From: Thauera sp. 28
GTDB taxonomy: Bacteria; Pseudomonadota; Gammaproteobacteria; Burkholderiales; Rhodocyclaceae
NCBI RefSeq assembly: GCF_000310145.2
Contig: NZ_AMXA01000002.1
Span: 186,001 to 250,000, forward strand
Length of the DNA stretch: 64,000 nt
Reading direction: 5' to 3'
Positions within the stretch are counted from its first letter, which is position 1. Every line of letters starts with the position of its first letter. The translations under genes and the position numbers were made by a program. This document shows positions 51,239-59,928 of this stretch, in pieces. The notes beneath the pieces are model-generated. The model did not search any database, was not told where the DNA came from, and saw nothing but the letters and a program-made list of their open reading frames with translations.

Positions 51239-52531
51239 ATGCACACATCGACACCGACCGTCGCCCTCGTCGACTGCAACAACTTCTACGCCTCGTGCGA
51301 AAAGCTCTTCGCGCCGAAGCTGGCCAGCCGGCCGGTCGTAGTGCTCTCCAACAACGACGGCTGCGTGGTCGCGCGCTCGGCCGAGGCGAAGGCACTCGGC
51401 ATCGCGATGGGCGTGCCCTGGTTCAAGATCGCCGAACAGGCGCTGCAGCATGGCGTCGTCGCGTTGTCCTCGAACTACGCGCTGTATGCCGACATGAGCA
51501 ATCGGGTCGTCGACGTCCTGAGCGGCTTCACCCCCGAGCTCGAGGTCTACAGCATCGACGAATCCTTCCTGAACCTGAGCGGCTTCGCGCACCTGGACTT
51601 GGCCGCCTACGGTCAGCAGATCCGCCAACGTGTTGCGCGCTGGGTGGGCCTGCCGGTGTGCGTCGGCATCGCCCCGACCAAAACGCTCGCCAAGCTCGCC
51701 AACCACTTCGCCAAAAAACGCCCGATCTTCGACGGCGTGTGCCACCTGGACCGCCTGGACGAAACCACCCGAAAACAACTCTTCAGCGAGACTGCGGTGA
51801 ACGAAGTGTGGGGCGTCGGCGGTCGCATCACCGCCAGGCTCGCCGAGCTGGGCATCGAAACGGTCGAAGTGCTGCGCACGGCAGACCCGGAGTGGATTCG
51901 GCAGCATTTCAGCGTCGTCCTGGAGCGCACCGTGCGCGAGCTCAACGGCACCGCCTGCCTGGCGCTCGAAACCATCGCACCGCCCAAAAAGCAGATCATG
52001 GCCAGCCGCTCGTTCGGCAGCGCCGTGTTCCACCTGATCGAGCTGCGCGAGGCGATCGCCCACCACATCAGCCGTGCAGCGGAAAAGCTCCGTGCCCAGG
52101 GCGCCGAGGCCGGCGCGGTCACGGTGATGATCCGCACCAACCCCTTCAAGCCCACCGACCCGCAGTATCAGCGCAGCGTCACCGTACCGCTCGCCCACCC
52201 TACCGCGGACACACTTGAACTGGTGGAGACCGCTGCCGCCGTGCTCAAGCGCATCTATCGCCCGGGCCTGGCGTATCACAAAGCCGGCGTGATGCTCTCC
52301 GAGCTACAGCCTGCCGGCGCGCGCCAGTGCGACCTGTTCGACCACCCCACGCAAGACGCCCGCCGGCACGCCACCATGCAGGCGATGGATGCGATCAACC
52401 AGAAATGGGGCCGCGGCACCCTGCGAGCCGCCGCCGCCGGCCGCGCCCAGGGCTGGCAAATGCGGCGCGAGCGCCTGAGCCCAGCCTACACCACGTCGTG
52501 GGCTGAACTGCCAATCGCGCTGGCACGGTGA
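51239..52531 (+). CDS. umuC: DNA polymerase V catalytic subunit UmuC
   Basis: Y-family translesion polymerase. 430 residues: [18 protein letters not shown] with the first metal aspartate, [33 protein letters not shown] (catalytic SIDE), [21 protein letters not shown], and a C-terminal little finger and beta-clamp-like region. The umuD gene follows with a 4-bp overlap, the reverse of the usual umuD-umuC order. Confidence 0.96.
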   Translation: MHTSTPTVALVDCNNFYASCEKLFAPKLASRPVVVLSNNDGCVVARSAEAKALGIAMGVPWFKIAEQALQHGVVALSSNYALYADMSNRVVDVLSGFTPELEVYSIDESFLNLSGFAHLDLAAYGQQIRQRVARWVGLPVCVGIAPTKTLAKLANHFAKKRPIFDGVCHLDRLDETTRKQLFSETAVNEVWGVGGRITARLAELGIETVEVLRTADPEWIRQHFSVVLERTVRELNGTACLALETIAPPKKQIMASRSFGSAVFHLIELREAIAHHISRAAEKLRAQGAEAGAVTVMIRTNPFKPTDPQYQRSVTVPLAHPTADTLELVETAAAVLKRIYRPGLAYHKAGVMLSELQPAGARQCDLFDHPTQDARRHATMQAMDAINQKWGRGTLRAAAAGRAQGWQMRRERLSPAYTTSWAELPIALAR

Positions 52532-53001
52532 GCGCAATGACCGGACAACCGCTCTCTTCTGCCCTGCTCGCCCAGCCTGATTTGCCCTGGGCTGCGCTCG
52601 ACCCGCCACCGGTGCTGATTCCGCTGGGCATGACCCCGGTGTCGGCCGGCTTCCCCTCGCCTGCCGAGGACTACGCCGACCGGCGGCTCGACATCAACGA
52701 TTACCTGGTGCGCAACCCCGTATCGACCTTCTTCTTCACGGTGCGCGGTAATTCAATGCAGGACGCCGACATCGACGACGGCGACATCCTGGTGGTCGAC
52801 CGCAGCATCGAGCCAGCGCATGGTCACATCGTGGTCGCTTTCGTAAATGGGGAGCGCCTGGTCAAGCGCCTGCACCGCCAGCGCAACACGGTCGCGCTGC
52901 TGGCGGCGAACCCTGCCTATCCCCCGCTCGAGCTGCGCGACGGCAATGCGCTGGAGATTTGGGGCGTCGTCGTCGGCAAGTTCAAACGCATCCCCGCTTG
53001 A
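52528..53001 (+). CDS. umuD: UmuD-like SOS autoprotease
   Basis: Self-cleaving S24 peptidase that becomes UmuD' and activates UmuC. 157 residues from GTG 52528, which overlaps the umuC stop (ATG 52537 is an alternative). Cleavage-type AG bond in [14 protein letters not shown], catalytic serine in [16 protein letters not shown] and catalytic lysine in [10 protein letters not shown]. After the stop there is no clear terminator; the right inverted repeat begins 65 bp later. Confidence 0.94.
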   Translation: MSAMTGQPLSSALLAQPDLPWAALDPPPVLIPLGMTPVSAGFPSPAEDYADRRLDINDYLVRNPVSTFFFTVRGNSMQDADIDDGDILVVDRSIEPAHGHIVVAFVNGERLVKRLHRQRNTVALLAANPAYPPLELRDGNALEIWGVVVGKFKRIPA

Positions 53002-53065
53002 GCCCTGCGGCCGGATGCGGACCGGCGGGATGGTCGTTCTGATCTACAGCCTGGTGGCGTTCATT

Positions 53066-53325
53066 CAGGGGCTGGACTCGGGATTCATCCCGTTTTTCCG
53101 CAACTGGCCAGCGCTTGTACCGCGAGGGGCTGGTGGACGGGCCGAGTGGTTTTGAAGCGGACTGATCGTTCTGTTCAAAGTCAGCTTCAGCTAGCGAAGC
53201 TACACCCCTTGCCGTTGCTGAGGTTAAAAGGCTTCATTTCGTCCAATCAAGCCGCGCCATGCCCCTAAACGACCTCTCTGCCGGCCCACTCATGGCAGAC
53301 AGCACTCGGCCATCACCAGCCGTTG
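53066..53325. repeat. large inverted repeat, right copy
   Basis: Reverse complement of the repeat at 49808-50103, about 260 bp, running from GGGCTGGACTCGGGATTCATC to AGCCGTTG. It closes the segment that holds the pseudogene, the small membrane gene and umuCD. The following 184 bp (53326-53509) before the CDF gene contain no gene I can support. Confidence 0.85.
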
Positions 53326-53509
53326 GAGATCCAGCCAGGATTTCCCTCGCTGGATGGTCGTAGATGACCGGTTTACGGCAACCAACCTGAACCCTGTCTT
53401 GGCTCGACCCGGCCATCAGCTGCCCGTCCTCCTCTCCACAATCCTGCCATCCTGATGGCCGCTGGGCCTCGAAACCTGTCATTGCCTCAAGCACGTCGCT
53501 CCGCTGTCC

Positions 53510-54145
53510 TCATCCCTTCTGATGGACTTGTCGTGCGTCGCCGATGTCGCGCCGGGCGTGAGCGACGATGACAAGCCCCGACCACAGCGCGAGCCCGGAC
53601 ATCACCAGTGCAACGACAAGGTCCGGCAATGCGCTTCCGGTACCGAAGACGCCTGCCGCCGCCAGGATCACCGCGAGATTGCCGATCGCATCGTTGCGGC
53701 TGCACAGCCACACCGAACGCATGTTCGCGTCGCCCGCGCGAAATCGATACAACATCATCGCCACCCCTGCGTTGGCGAGCAGTGCGAGGATGCCGACCAC
53801 GCCCATCGTAATCGGCTCAGGCGTCACGCCGTGCTGGAAGGCCCACAGGGCGCGTGCCATTACAACGGCGCCGAAAAGCACCATCGCCACGCCCTTGAGC
53901 AAGGCCGCGCGTGCCCGCCATATCAATCCCCACGACAGCACCGTCAGCGACAGCGCATAGTTGGCGGCATCTCCTGCGAAATCGAGGGCGTCGGCCCATA
54001 GGGCGACCGAACCGACTGCAAGGCCGGCGACGAATTCGACCAAGAACATCGCCGCATTCACGATCAATGCAATCCACAGTGCTTGGCGGAAGCGCGGGCT
54101 CGCTGCGCTGGCATCGCAGGTGGAGTGGGAACAACAGCCGGCCAT
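53510..54145 (-). CDS. cation diffusion facilitator (CDF) transporter, short form
   Basis: Inner-membrane antiporter that exports divalent cations such as Zn, Cd or Co. 211 residues from ATG 54145 (MAGCCSHSTCDAS, a Cys/His-rich start) with six hydrophobic segments. TM2 has ALWADALDFAGDAANYALS with the HD/DD-type metal site (the aspartates replace the more common HxxxD), and TM5 has SRNDAIGNLAVILAAAGV. The long cytoplasmic C-terminal domain of most CDFs is missing. The promoter carries a MerR-type operator shared with the divergent regulator. Confidence 0.85.
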   Translation of the reverse strand: MAGCCSHSTCDASAASPRFRQALWIALIVNAAMFLVEFVAGLAVGSVALWADALDFAGDAANYALSLTVLSWGLIWRARAALLKGVAMVLFGAVVMARALWAFQHGVTPEPITMGVVGILALLANAGVAMMLYRFRAGDANMRSVWLCSRNDAIGNLAVILAAAGVFGTGSALPDLVVALVMSGLALWSGLVIVAHARRDIGDARQVHQKG

Positions 54146-54182
54146 GGTTTTCTCCTTTACGTGGGCGAGGGGTGCATCACAC

Positions 54183-54206
54183 ACCCTGTAGCCACTACAG
54201 GGTCAA
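54183..54206 (-). promoter_or_regulatory. MerR-type operator and promoter of the CDF gene
   Basis: A perfect palindrome ACCCTGTAG-CCA-CTACAGGGT (54183-54203). On the minus strand it lies between -35 TTGACC (54201-54206) and a -10-like TGTGAT with a 19-bp spacer, the over-long spacing typical of MerR-activated promoters. Confidence 0.88.
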
Positions 54207-54248
54207 GCGGTTAAGCTGTTGGGCGGTTGCAATGAGGAGATGCAGGCG

Positions 54249-54683
54249 ATGAAGATCGGTGAATTGGCCAAGGCCGCGCACGTCGAGGTCGAAACCATCC
54301 GCTACTACGAACGGATCGGTCTGCTCCCGGCGCCTTCCCGCAGCCCCAATGGATATCGGGCCTACGCGGGTGGGCACCTTGAGCGCCTCGCGTTCATCCG
54401 CCACTGCCGGGCACTGGACATTGCCTTGGTCGACGTCGCGCAACTGCTGCGCTTCGTGGACGACCCCACAACCGACTGTGCTGAGGTCGACGCGTTGATC
54501 GACTCCCAACTCACCCGTGTCCGCGCGCGTCTCGACACCCTGCAAATGCTCGAGCGCCAACTCGTCGCCCTGCGCAGCCAGTGCGGTGCCCCCGATCGTG
54601 CGGCGCAATGCGGCATCCTGCATGAGCTTGAGGCGCCGACGCGGGGGGATGTCTGTGTGTGCCACGATGAGCATGCGCAATGA
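54249..54683 (+). CDS. MerR-family Cd/Pb-type regulator (CadR/PbrR-like)
   Basis: 144 residues starting MKIGELAKAAHVEVETIRYYERIGLLP, the MerR HTH. Cysteines fall at 77, 112 and 121; the 35/9 spacing resembles PbrR more than CadR, whose third cysteine comes two residues earlier. A C-terminal CVCHDEHAQ could bind a second metal. ATG 54249 has GAGGAG at a suitable distance; ATG 54240 is too close. It likely activates the divergent CDF gene through the operator between them. Confidence 0.9.
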   Translation: MKIGELAKAAHVEVETIRYYERIGLLPAPSRSPNGYRAYAGGHLERLAFIRHCRALDIALVDVAQLLRFVDDPTTDCAEVDALIDSQLTRVRARLDTLQMLERQLVALRSQCGAPDRAAQCGILHELEAPTRGDVCVCHDEHAQ

Positions 54684-54792
54684 TCTGCGGTTCGGTGGCG
54701 GAGTGACCACAATGTGGGGTGCCAGCGCTCCGGTACGTTCATGGTCGCGATATGCGCCGTCAGCCAACGGGCTGGGGTTAAAATCGTCGCCC

Positions 54793-55131
54793 ATGCACCG
54801 TTGGCTTGCCATTTTCTTCCTGCTGCTCGTTCCGCTTCAGTTCGCGTCGGCGGGCCTGGAGGCGTACTGCTTGGAATCGGCCGGTTTCGCGACCAGCCAC
54901 GGCGACCACCATCCACATACCTGTCAGGTGGATGAAGGCGATGAAGGGATGAAAGGGCAGCTTCACGCCGACTGCGGTTTCTGCCAGATCCTTGCGAGCG
55001 CTGCACTGCTCGATGCGGGTCGTCTGCCATTGACAGGACTGGGCCATGTCCTCGTCGACGCCGGGCGGGACTTCAACGCGTCTGCGCTGGTCACCGAGCC
55101 TGAACGCCCCAAGTGGCGCCTCGCTGCCTGA
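54793..55131 (+). CDS. CzcI-like small periplasmic protein
   Basis: 112 residues with a signal peptide (WLAIFFLLLVPLQFASAG), then AYCLESAG, a His-rich TSHGDHHPHTC and DCGFCQIL. The arrangement resembles CzcI, a small protein linked to cobalt-zinc-cadmium efflux operons. The annotation is by resemblance; biochemical role is unclear even for CzcI. It is the first gene of a likely czcI-dsbB-dsbA-ynfA cluster. Confidence 0.65.
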   Translation: MHRWLAIFFLLLVPLQFASAGLEAYCLESAGFATSHGDHHPHTCQVDEGDEGMKGQLHADCGFCQILASAALLDAGRLPLTGLGHVLVDAGRDFNASALVTEPERPKWRLAA

Positions 55132-55273
55132 GCGGCAGCCCACCCCTGTCTTCCCCTCTTCTTCGAGTGCGCGCCGCACGGTAGCGGCGGTGTGCTCCAT
55201 TGCGGACGTCCGGGCACTGCCTATGGCGTCCGCCCCTCCCGAAGCCTGGGAACCAACCCTCGAGATCGACTCG

Positions 55274-55699
55274 ATGCACGACAAACGAACCCAATGGTGG
55301 TGGCTGATGGCCGCCTGGGCCGTGGCTCTGGTATCCACGCTGGGCGCGCTCTTCATCGGTGAAGTGATGGGCATGACGCCCTGCGTGCTGTGCTGGTACC
55401 AGCGGATCGCCATGTTCCCGCTCGCCCTCATTCTGGGCATGGCCGTGTTCGCCGAGGACCGGCGCGGTGCGGTGTATGCGCTGCCATTCGCGCTCGCTGG
55501 TCTCGCGCTGGCCGCCTATCACAGCGCGCTGATCGCCGGCTGGGTGCCACAGTGGTGGGTGCCGTGCGGCACCGGCCCCTCGTGCAGCCAGCAGGCCCTG
55601 GTCATCCTTGGCGACACCCAGATTCCCTGGCTATCGCTGGCGGCCTTCCTCGCCATCGCCGCCGCCCTGACGATTTATCTGATAAGGACCCGTAAATGA
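55274..55699 (+). CDS. disulfide bond formation protein B (DsbB/BdbC type)
   Basis: Four-helix inner-membrane quinone reductase that reoxidises DsbA. 141 residues from ATG 55274 with the first periplasmic pair TPCVLCWYQRIAMFPLALI and the second PCGTGPSC. An upstream ATG at 55223 would add 17 polar residues. It overlaps the next gene by 4 bp, so oxidant and oxidase are coupled. Confidence 0.88.
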   Translation: MHDKRTQWWWLMAAWAVALVSTLGALFIGEVMGMTPCVLCWYQRIAMFPLALILGMAVFAEDRRGAVYALPFALAGLALAAYHSALIAGWVPQWWVPCGTGPSCSQQALVILGDTQIPWLSLAAFLAIAAALTIYLIRTRK

Positions 55700-56352
55700 A
55701 CACACGAAAACTGCTCGCTCTCGCCGTGTTGCTGATCCTCGGCGTGGCGTTCTACTTCGGCATGGATGCCTACCGTGATCGCACGCAGGCCGAGCAGGAC
55801 ACGCGCGTCGCGGTGGAAAGAGGCCGCCTCGTGCGGATGCACACCCCGATCATCGGGCCGCAGAACGCGCCGGTCACCATCGTCGAGTTCTTCGATCCCG
55901 CCTGCGAGACCTGCCGCGCCTTCTATCCGATCGTCAAGCAGATCATGGCCCAGCATCCGGACAAGGTCCGGCTTGCGCTGCGCTATGCACCCTTCCATCA
56001 GGGCTCGGACCAGGTGGTGAAACTGATCGAGGCTGCGCGCAAGCAGGGACTCTATACCCCGGTGCTCGAGGCGCTGCTGGCCGCACAGCCCGAGTGGGCC
56101 GACCACGCGGCGCCCAACATCGGCATCGCCTTCGAAGCAGCCGCCCGGGCCGGCCTGGACATGGAACGCGCCCGGCAGGACATGGAGACGCCCGAGATCC
56201 AGGCCGTGCTCGCGCAGGACATCGAGGATCTGACCGCGTTGCAGGTCAGCAAGACACCAACCTTCTTCGTCAATGGACGCAGCCTGCCGAGCTTCGGCCC
56301 CGAGCAGTTGGCACGCCTGGTAGCGGAGGAAGTGGGGAAAGTACAGCCGTGA
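55696..56352 (+). CDS. membrane-anchored DsbA-family thioredoxin
   Basis: 218 residues with an N-terminal hydrophobic anchor ([17 protein letters not shown]) and a DsbA-like thioredoxin fold: [24 protein letters not shown] gives the active site CETC, and [21 protein letters not shown] the cis-proline loop. The CETC dipeptide differs from the CPHC of E. coli DsbA. Pairing with the preceding dsbB suggests it is an oxidase of periplasmic proteins, possibly the metal-binding ones here. Confidence 0.85.
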   Translation: MNTRKLLALAVLLILGVAFYFGMDAYRDRTQAEQDTRVAVERGRLVRMHTPIIGPQNAPVTIVEFFDPACETCRAFYPIVKQIMAQHPDKVRLALRYAPFHQGSDQVVKLIEAARKQGLYTPVLEALLAAQPEWADHAAPNIGIAFEAAARAGLDMERARQDMETPEIQAVLAQDIEDLTALQVSKTPTFFVNGRSLPSFGPEQLARLVAEEVGKVQP

Positions 56353-56687
56353 TCGGTTTGTTCAAGCTCGCCGGCCTGTTCGCCTTGACGGCCGTGGCCG
56401 AGATCGTCGGCTGCTATCTGCCCTGGCTCGTGTTGAAGCAGAGCCGTAGTGCATGGTTGCTCGTGCCCGCAGCGCTGTCGCTCGCCGCCTTCGCCTGGCT
56501 GCTGACACTGCATCCGACTGCAGCCGGGCGAACCTATGCCGCTTACGGCGGCATGTACATCGCGGTCGCGTTGGTGTGGCTTCGCGTCGTGGATGGCGTT
56601 GCGCTGACCCGCTGGGATGTCGCGGGCGCCGGCGTCGCGCTGGTCGGCATGGCCATCATTGCGCTGCAACCGGCCACCTCTCCCTGA
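56349..56687 (+). CDS. ynfA: YnfA family membrane protein
   Basis: 112 residues with four hydrophobic segments: [71 protein letters not shown] and [16 protein letters not shown]. This is the UPF0060/YnfA family, related to small multidrug transporters. The start is GTG 56349, overlapping the thioredoxin stop. Confidence 0.88.
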   Translation: MIGLFKLAGLFALTAVAEIVGCYLPWLVLKQSRSAWLLVPAALSLAAFAWLLTLHPTAAGRTYAAYGGMYIAVALVWLRVVDGVALTRWDVAGAGVALVGMAIIALQPATSP

Positions 56688-56834
56688 AAGTATCATTGTT
56701 GCTTCTGCCCGAGGTTGCCGAAACGGGCTCTGAGGCCGGCAAGACGCAGTCATTTGAGAAAGCGCTCTATCCGAAGGAGGCCTGCTTGAAACGGCCCTCG
56801 ATAGACGGGCGCCTGGTCAATCGATAGAATGCCG

Positions 56835-56985
56835 CTCGTTCATTGGGGAGTAGCCTCTCTTCAACCCGAAGAGGCTTGCGTCAACATACTTGGTCACTCG
56901 ACCATGGCGTAAGCGGTTTCTGCTTGGCAAGACCTTTGATCACACCACCTTCCGACTGGCCGGAGAGGTGGCGTGGTCATTTGTC
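56835..56985 (+). promoter_or_regulatory. yybP-ykoY manganese riboswitch
   Basis: In the 321-bp gap before the GDT1 gene: GGGGAGTAGCC, a hairpin CCTCTCTTCAACCCGAAGAGG, the conserved GTCAACATAC, and a late CAAGACCTTTG, in the order of the yybP-ykoY aptamer. A stem between CACCTTCCG and CCGGAGAGGTG follows close to the start codon and could be the expression platform. A -10-like TAGAAT lies at 56824-56829. Confidence 0.85.
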
Positions 56986-57008
56986 GAATTCCGGCCGAGG
57001 AAACCAGT

Positions 57009-57584
57009 ATGGAAGCTTTTCTGATCTCCACCGGCATCGTTGCGCTCGCCGAAATCGGTGACAAAACCCAGCTCCTCGCGTTCATTCTCGCAGCTAAATT
57101 CCGTAAGCCGGTGCCGATTGTTTTCGGCATCTTTGTCGCCACTCTGGCCAATCACGGCTTCGCAGGCGCAGTGGGGACATGGATCACAACGCTCATGGGA
57201 CCGGAGACGCTTCGCTGGATGCTCGGCATTTCATTTATCGCAATGGCCGGCTGGACTCTGATACCGGACAAATTCGACGAAGATGAAGCGAAGCTGGTTC
57301 GCCTTGGCGTCTTCACCACTACGCTGATTGCATTCTTCCTCGCCGAAATGGGTGACAAGACGCAGATCGCCACTGTAGCGCTGGCAGCTCAGTATCAGAA
57401 TCTGATTGCGGTCGTTGCCGGTACAACCCTGGGCATGATGGTGGCGAATGTGCCAGCCGTCATCATGGGTGACAAAATCGCCGACAAGATGCCGGTCAAG
57501 CTTGTGCACCGTATTGCCGCCGCCATCTTCGCCTTCCTCGGCGTCGCCACTCTTTTGGGGGCAGGGGCAGGCTTGGGTTTCTAA
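57009..57584 (+). CDS. mneA: GDT1/TMEM165-family Mn2+ exporter (MneA-like)
   Basis: 191 residues with six hydrophobic helices and two copies of the family motif E-x-G-D-K-T: GIVALAEIGDKTQLLAFILA and IAFFLAEMGDKTQIATVALA. These proteins export Mn2+ (or Ca2+) in antiport. ATG 57009 begins MEAFLIST. The upstream manganese riboswitch makes Mn2+ the likely substrate. Confidence 0.93.
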   Translation: MEAFLISTGIVALAEIGDKTQLLAFILAAKFRKPVPIVFGIFVATLANHGFAGAVGTWITTLMGPETLRWMLGISFIAMAGWTLIPDKFDEDEAKLVRLGVFTTTLIAFFLAEMGDKTQIATVALAAQYQNLIAVVAGTTLGMMVANVPAVIMGDKIADKMPVKLVHRIAAAIFAFLGVATLLGAGAGLGF

Positions 57585-57635
57585 ATCAACTGGGAAGCCT
57601 TTGCGCCAATTAAACGTATCTCGCCCAGAACGCAC

Positions 57636-57734
57636 ATGAAGCCTACGCACAAGGCGGCTGGCGGGAGTCCCATGGGCATCTGGGTGCTTGGCTTCGTGAG
57701 CATCCTGATGGACATCTCTTCGGAGAAGATCTAG
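57636..57734 (+). pseudogene. N-terminal remnant of an MFS transporter
   Basis: From ATG 57636 the reading MKPTHKAAGGSPMGIWVLGF followed by VSILMDISSEKI ends in TAG. This resembles the start of MFS proteins (GxWVLGFVSxLMDxSSE). Only 32 residues remain; the rest is gone. The next 225 bp (57735-57959) contain nothing I can assign. Confidence 0.5.
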
Positions 57735-57959
57735 GAGTCCGCTCACGAAACGGAGAAAATCGCACGCTAAGCGTGCGCTGAGGCTGACACCAATCGGTAT
57801 GGCGCACGAATCGATCCGGCCGGTTCTTGGCCCCAACGCCACGATCAACGGTGTTATCTGTCGTTGCTGAACTGCGCTTCGCATTCGACCGGTGCGCAGC
57901 CGCAGGAGTGCGATGGTGCGCAGAAACGCGTTTGGCGGGATTGCGCGGCGATGCCCTCG

Positions 57960-58754
57960 CTATCGGAGAGCCAAAATCCTGCGTGCGCCGTTGAGCACAA
58001 CTGCGCCGATGATCCCGCCGATGACAAGGTCGGGAACGGCGGAGCCGGTCCATGCGACCAAGGCACCCGCGACGATCACTCCGAGGTTGGCCAGCACGTC
58101 GTTGGCGGAGAAGATGTAGCTTGCAGTCATGTGCGCGCCGCGATCACGATGCCGCGAAATGAGCACAAGGCACGTGACGTTTGCGACAAGCGCAACAACT
58201 CCGACTCCCATCATCAAAGCCGAGACGGGCTCGCTGCCGAAGACGAACCTGCGTCCGACCTCGAACAGAGCCCCCAGCGCAAGCACCAGCTGCAGCCACC
58301 CTGCGATGTGGGCCGCCTTCACCTTCAGGTGAGCCGCACGCCCCACGGCATAGAGCGCCAGGCTGTAGACGGCCGCGTCGGCGAACATGTCGAGTGAGTC
58401 AGCCAGCAGACCGGCCGACTGCGCCAACAGGCCCAACACGACCTCGATCACGAACATGGCAGCATTGATGCCGAGCAACATCCGCAGCACTTTCAATTCA
58501 GCGACGTCGCCGGCGTCGGGCAACGGCACAGCGTCATCGTGCACGGCCTCGCTGCTCTGCAGGGCTGCCCCGAGGCCGAGCCGCGTCAGGCGCGCCAGGA
58601 CTTCGTCCGCCGAAGCCCGATGCAGCACCGTGACCTGACGTTGCTTCAGATCGAACGACAATGACAACTCCGGCATGTCCTGGAGCGCCATGCGAACGAG
58701 GTTTTCTTCCGATGGACAATCCATCTTCGGCACGTTAAAGCTGCTGCGCTGCAT
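57960..58754 (-). CDS. CDF cation efflux protein with N-terminal HMA-like domain
   Basis: 264 residues from ATG 58754. The first 70 residues resemble a heavy-metal-associated domain (FNVPKMDCPSEENLVRMALQDMP, with MDC but not the second cysteine of MxCxxC). A six-helix CDF domain follows: SAGLLADSLDMFADAAVYSLAL contains the TM2 metal aspartates and SANDVLANLGVIVAGALVAW the TM5 site. Earlier ATGs would give a basic extension of 31 residues and are not preferred. Confidence 0.85.
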   Translation of the reverse strand: MQRSSFNVPKMDCPSEENLVRMALQDMPELSLSFDLKQRQVTVLHRASADEVLARLTRLGLGAALQSSEAVHDDAVPLPDAGDVAELKVLRMLLGINAAMFVIEVVLGLLAQSAGLLADSLDMFADAAVYSLALYAVGRAAHLKVKAAHIAGWLQLVLALGALFEVGRRFVFGSEPVSALMMGVGVVALVANVTCLVLISRHRDRGAHMTASYIFSANDVLANLGVIVAGALVAWTGSAVPDLVIGGIIGAVVLNGARRILALR

Positions 58755-58884
58755 GGGTCTGCTCTCACTCAACACAGTCGCTTGAAGCGATGCGTCGAAA
58801 CTACGCGCCACTCGCGCGCCAAGCGAGCGCCCCGATGTGCTCGACATGGCGCTTCGAGGGCTGTTTGCCGGCAGAAAACACCGC

Positions 58885-59385
58885 TCACCTCCTCTGCATG
58901 TACTGCTGGTGCCGCATCATGTGATCCATCATCATCTGCTGCATCGGCATGTATTGATCAATCATGTACTGGCGCTGCTGCTGTTGTTCCGGGGTGAGTT
59001 TTGAGTAGTAGTCCCCCATATGTCCCCATCCCATCATCGGTCCGCCCCTCATCATTCCGGACCCCATCCCCGGGCCGCCCATGCAGCAGCCCATGCCGCC
59101 GCCCGGCCCCCACATGCCGTGCATCAGTTGCATGTTGTTCTGCATCGTGGTCCAGTGGTCCTGGAGTAGTTCTTGCCGCGCTTGGGGATCCTGAGTCTGG
59201 TTGATCTTGTCCATCTGCTCTTGCATCTTCTTCATGTTCTCCTGCGCCTGCGCCATCCGCTTGTCGAACTCCTGCACGTTGGGCGGCTCGAGGTTCGCTT
59301 CGGCACCAGGCGCCTGCTGGGCGAGGGCGGGCATGGACGAAAGTACAACGGCGGACAACGCGGCTGCCAAGATCGTGTTCTTCAT
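58885..59385 (-). CDS. Met/Gly-rich periplasmic protein, Spy-like
   Basis: 166 residues. Signal peptide (ILAAALSAVVLSSMPALAQ), a coiled-coil (FDKRMAQAQENMKKMQEQMDKIN), a Met/Gly-rich centre (GPGGGMGCCMGGPGMGSGMM) and a Met/Gln-rich end (MPMQQMMMDHMMRHQQ). Met-rich clusters bind Cu(I) or Ag(I) in the periplasm. Spy-like in shape, but the Spy LTxxQ motif is only weakly seen (LTPEQQQQ). It could be a metal buffer for the efflux cluster. Confidence 0.6.
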   Translation of the reverse strand: MKNTILAAALSAVVLSSMPALAQQAPGAEANLEPPNVQEFDKRMAQAQENMKKMQEQMDKINQTQDPQARQELLQDHWTTMQNNMQLMHGMWGPGGGMGCCMGGPGMGSGMMRGGPMMGWGHMGDYYSKLTPEQQQQRQYMIDQYMPMQQMMMDHMMRHQQYMQRR

Positions 59386-59427
59386 CTCGCTTCTCCTATG
59401 TCACAAGTGGAGGCCATGACGGTCTTG

Positions 59428-59910
59428 TTACGACGGACCGATGACCACTGGGGATTGCGCCCGGGGACGGGCAGCGGGGGGGAAACGGCGCGCATCGGCG
59501 ATTGATGTGCATCTGGCCCCCGTCGCTAAGTCAGAAGTCTGGATGCCCACCCGGCAACGGCCGTCTTCGCGCAAGCAGATGCGCTCGCGGAATCGTGCAA
59601 GATCACCCGAGAAGACATCATCTTCATCGGGTACCGAGCGAATCAGATCGGACAGGGGCCCCATCGTCGGCGAGCCGGTTACCAGCCGATGGTAGAGCCA
59701 GCGGCCATCCTTGACGGTGGTCAGAAGGCCAGCCTGACGCAGCGTTTTCAGGTGGCGAGAGAGCTTGTATTGCAGCTCTTGGAGGCTGTCCACCAATTCG
59801 CACAGACAGATCTCTTCGCCAGTATCTACGAGCAGACGCATGATGCGAATGCGGGTCCGGTCGGCCAAGGCCTGGAAGACTTCTTCGAGTTTGACGGTGA
59901 TGAGATGCAT
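59428..59910 (-). CDS. ArsR/SmtB-family transcriptional repressor
   Basis: 160 residues from ATG 59910; a TTG at 59928 would add six. HTH: VFQALADRTRIRIMRLLVDTGEEICLCELVDSLQELQYKLSRHLKTLRQAGLL. The CLC pair next to the recognition helix is the arsenic/cadmium-type metal site. The C-terminus is long with three further cysteines (CLREDGRCRV and GARCTS). It lies between a Met-rich protein and the His-rich gene and may regulate them. Confidence 0.88.
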   Translation of the reverse strand: MHLITVKLEEVFQALADRTRIRIMRLLVDTGEEICLCELVDSLQELQYKLSRHLKTLRQAGLLTTVKDGRWLYHRLVTGSPTMGPLSDLIRSVPDEDDVFSGDLARFRERICLREDGRCRVGIQTSDLATGARCTSIADARRFPPAARPRAQSPVVIGPS

Positions 59911-59912
59911 AG

Positions 59913-59928
59913 TTGCATCATAGTGCAA
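59913..59928 (-). promoter_or_regulatory. candidate ArsR-family operator
   Basis: TTGCA-TCATAG-TGCAA is a 5-6-5 inverted repeat that ends three bases before the arsR ATG at 59910 and so could autoregulate the gene. Assigned by position and symmetry only. Confidence 0.45.
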
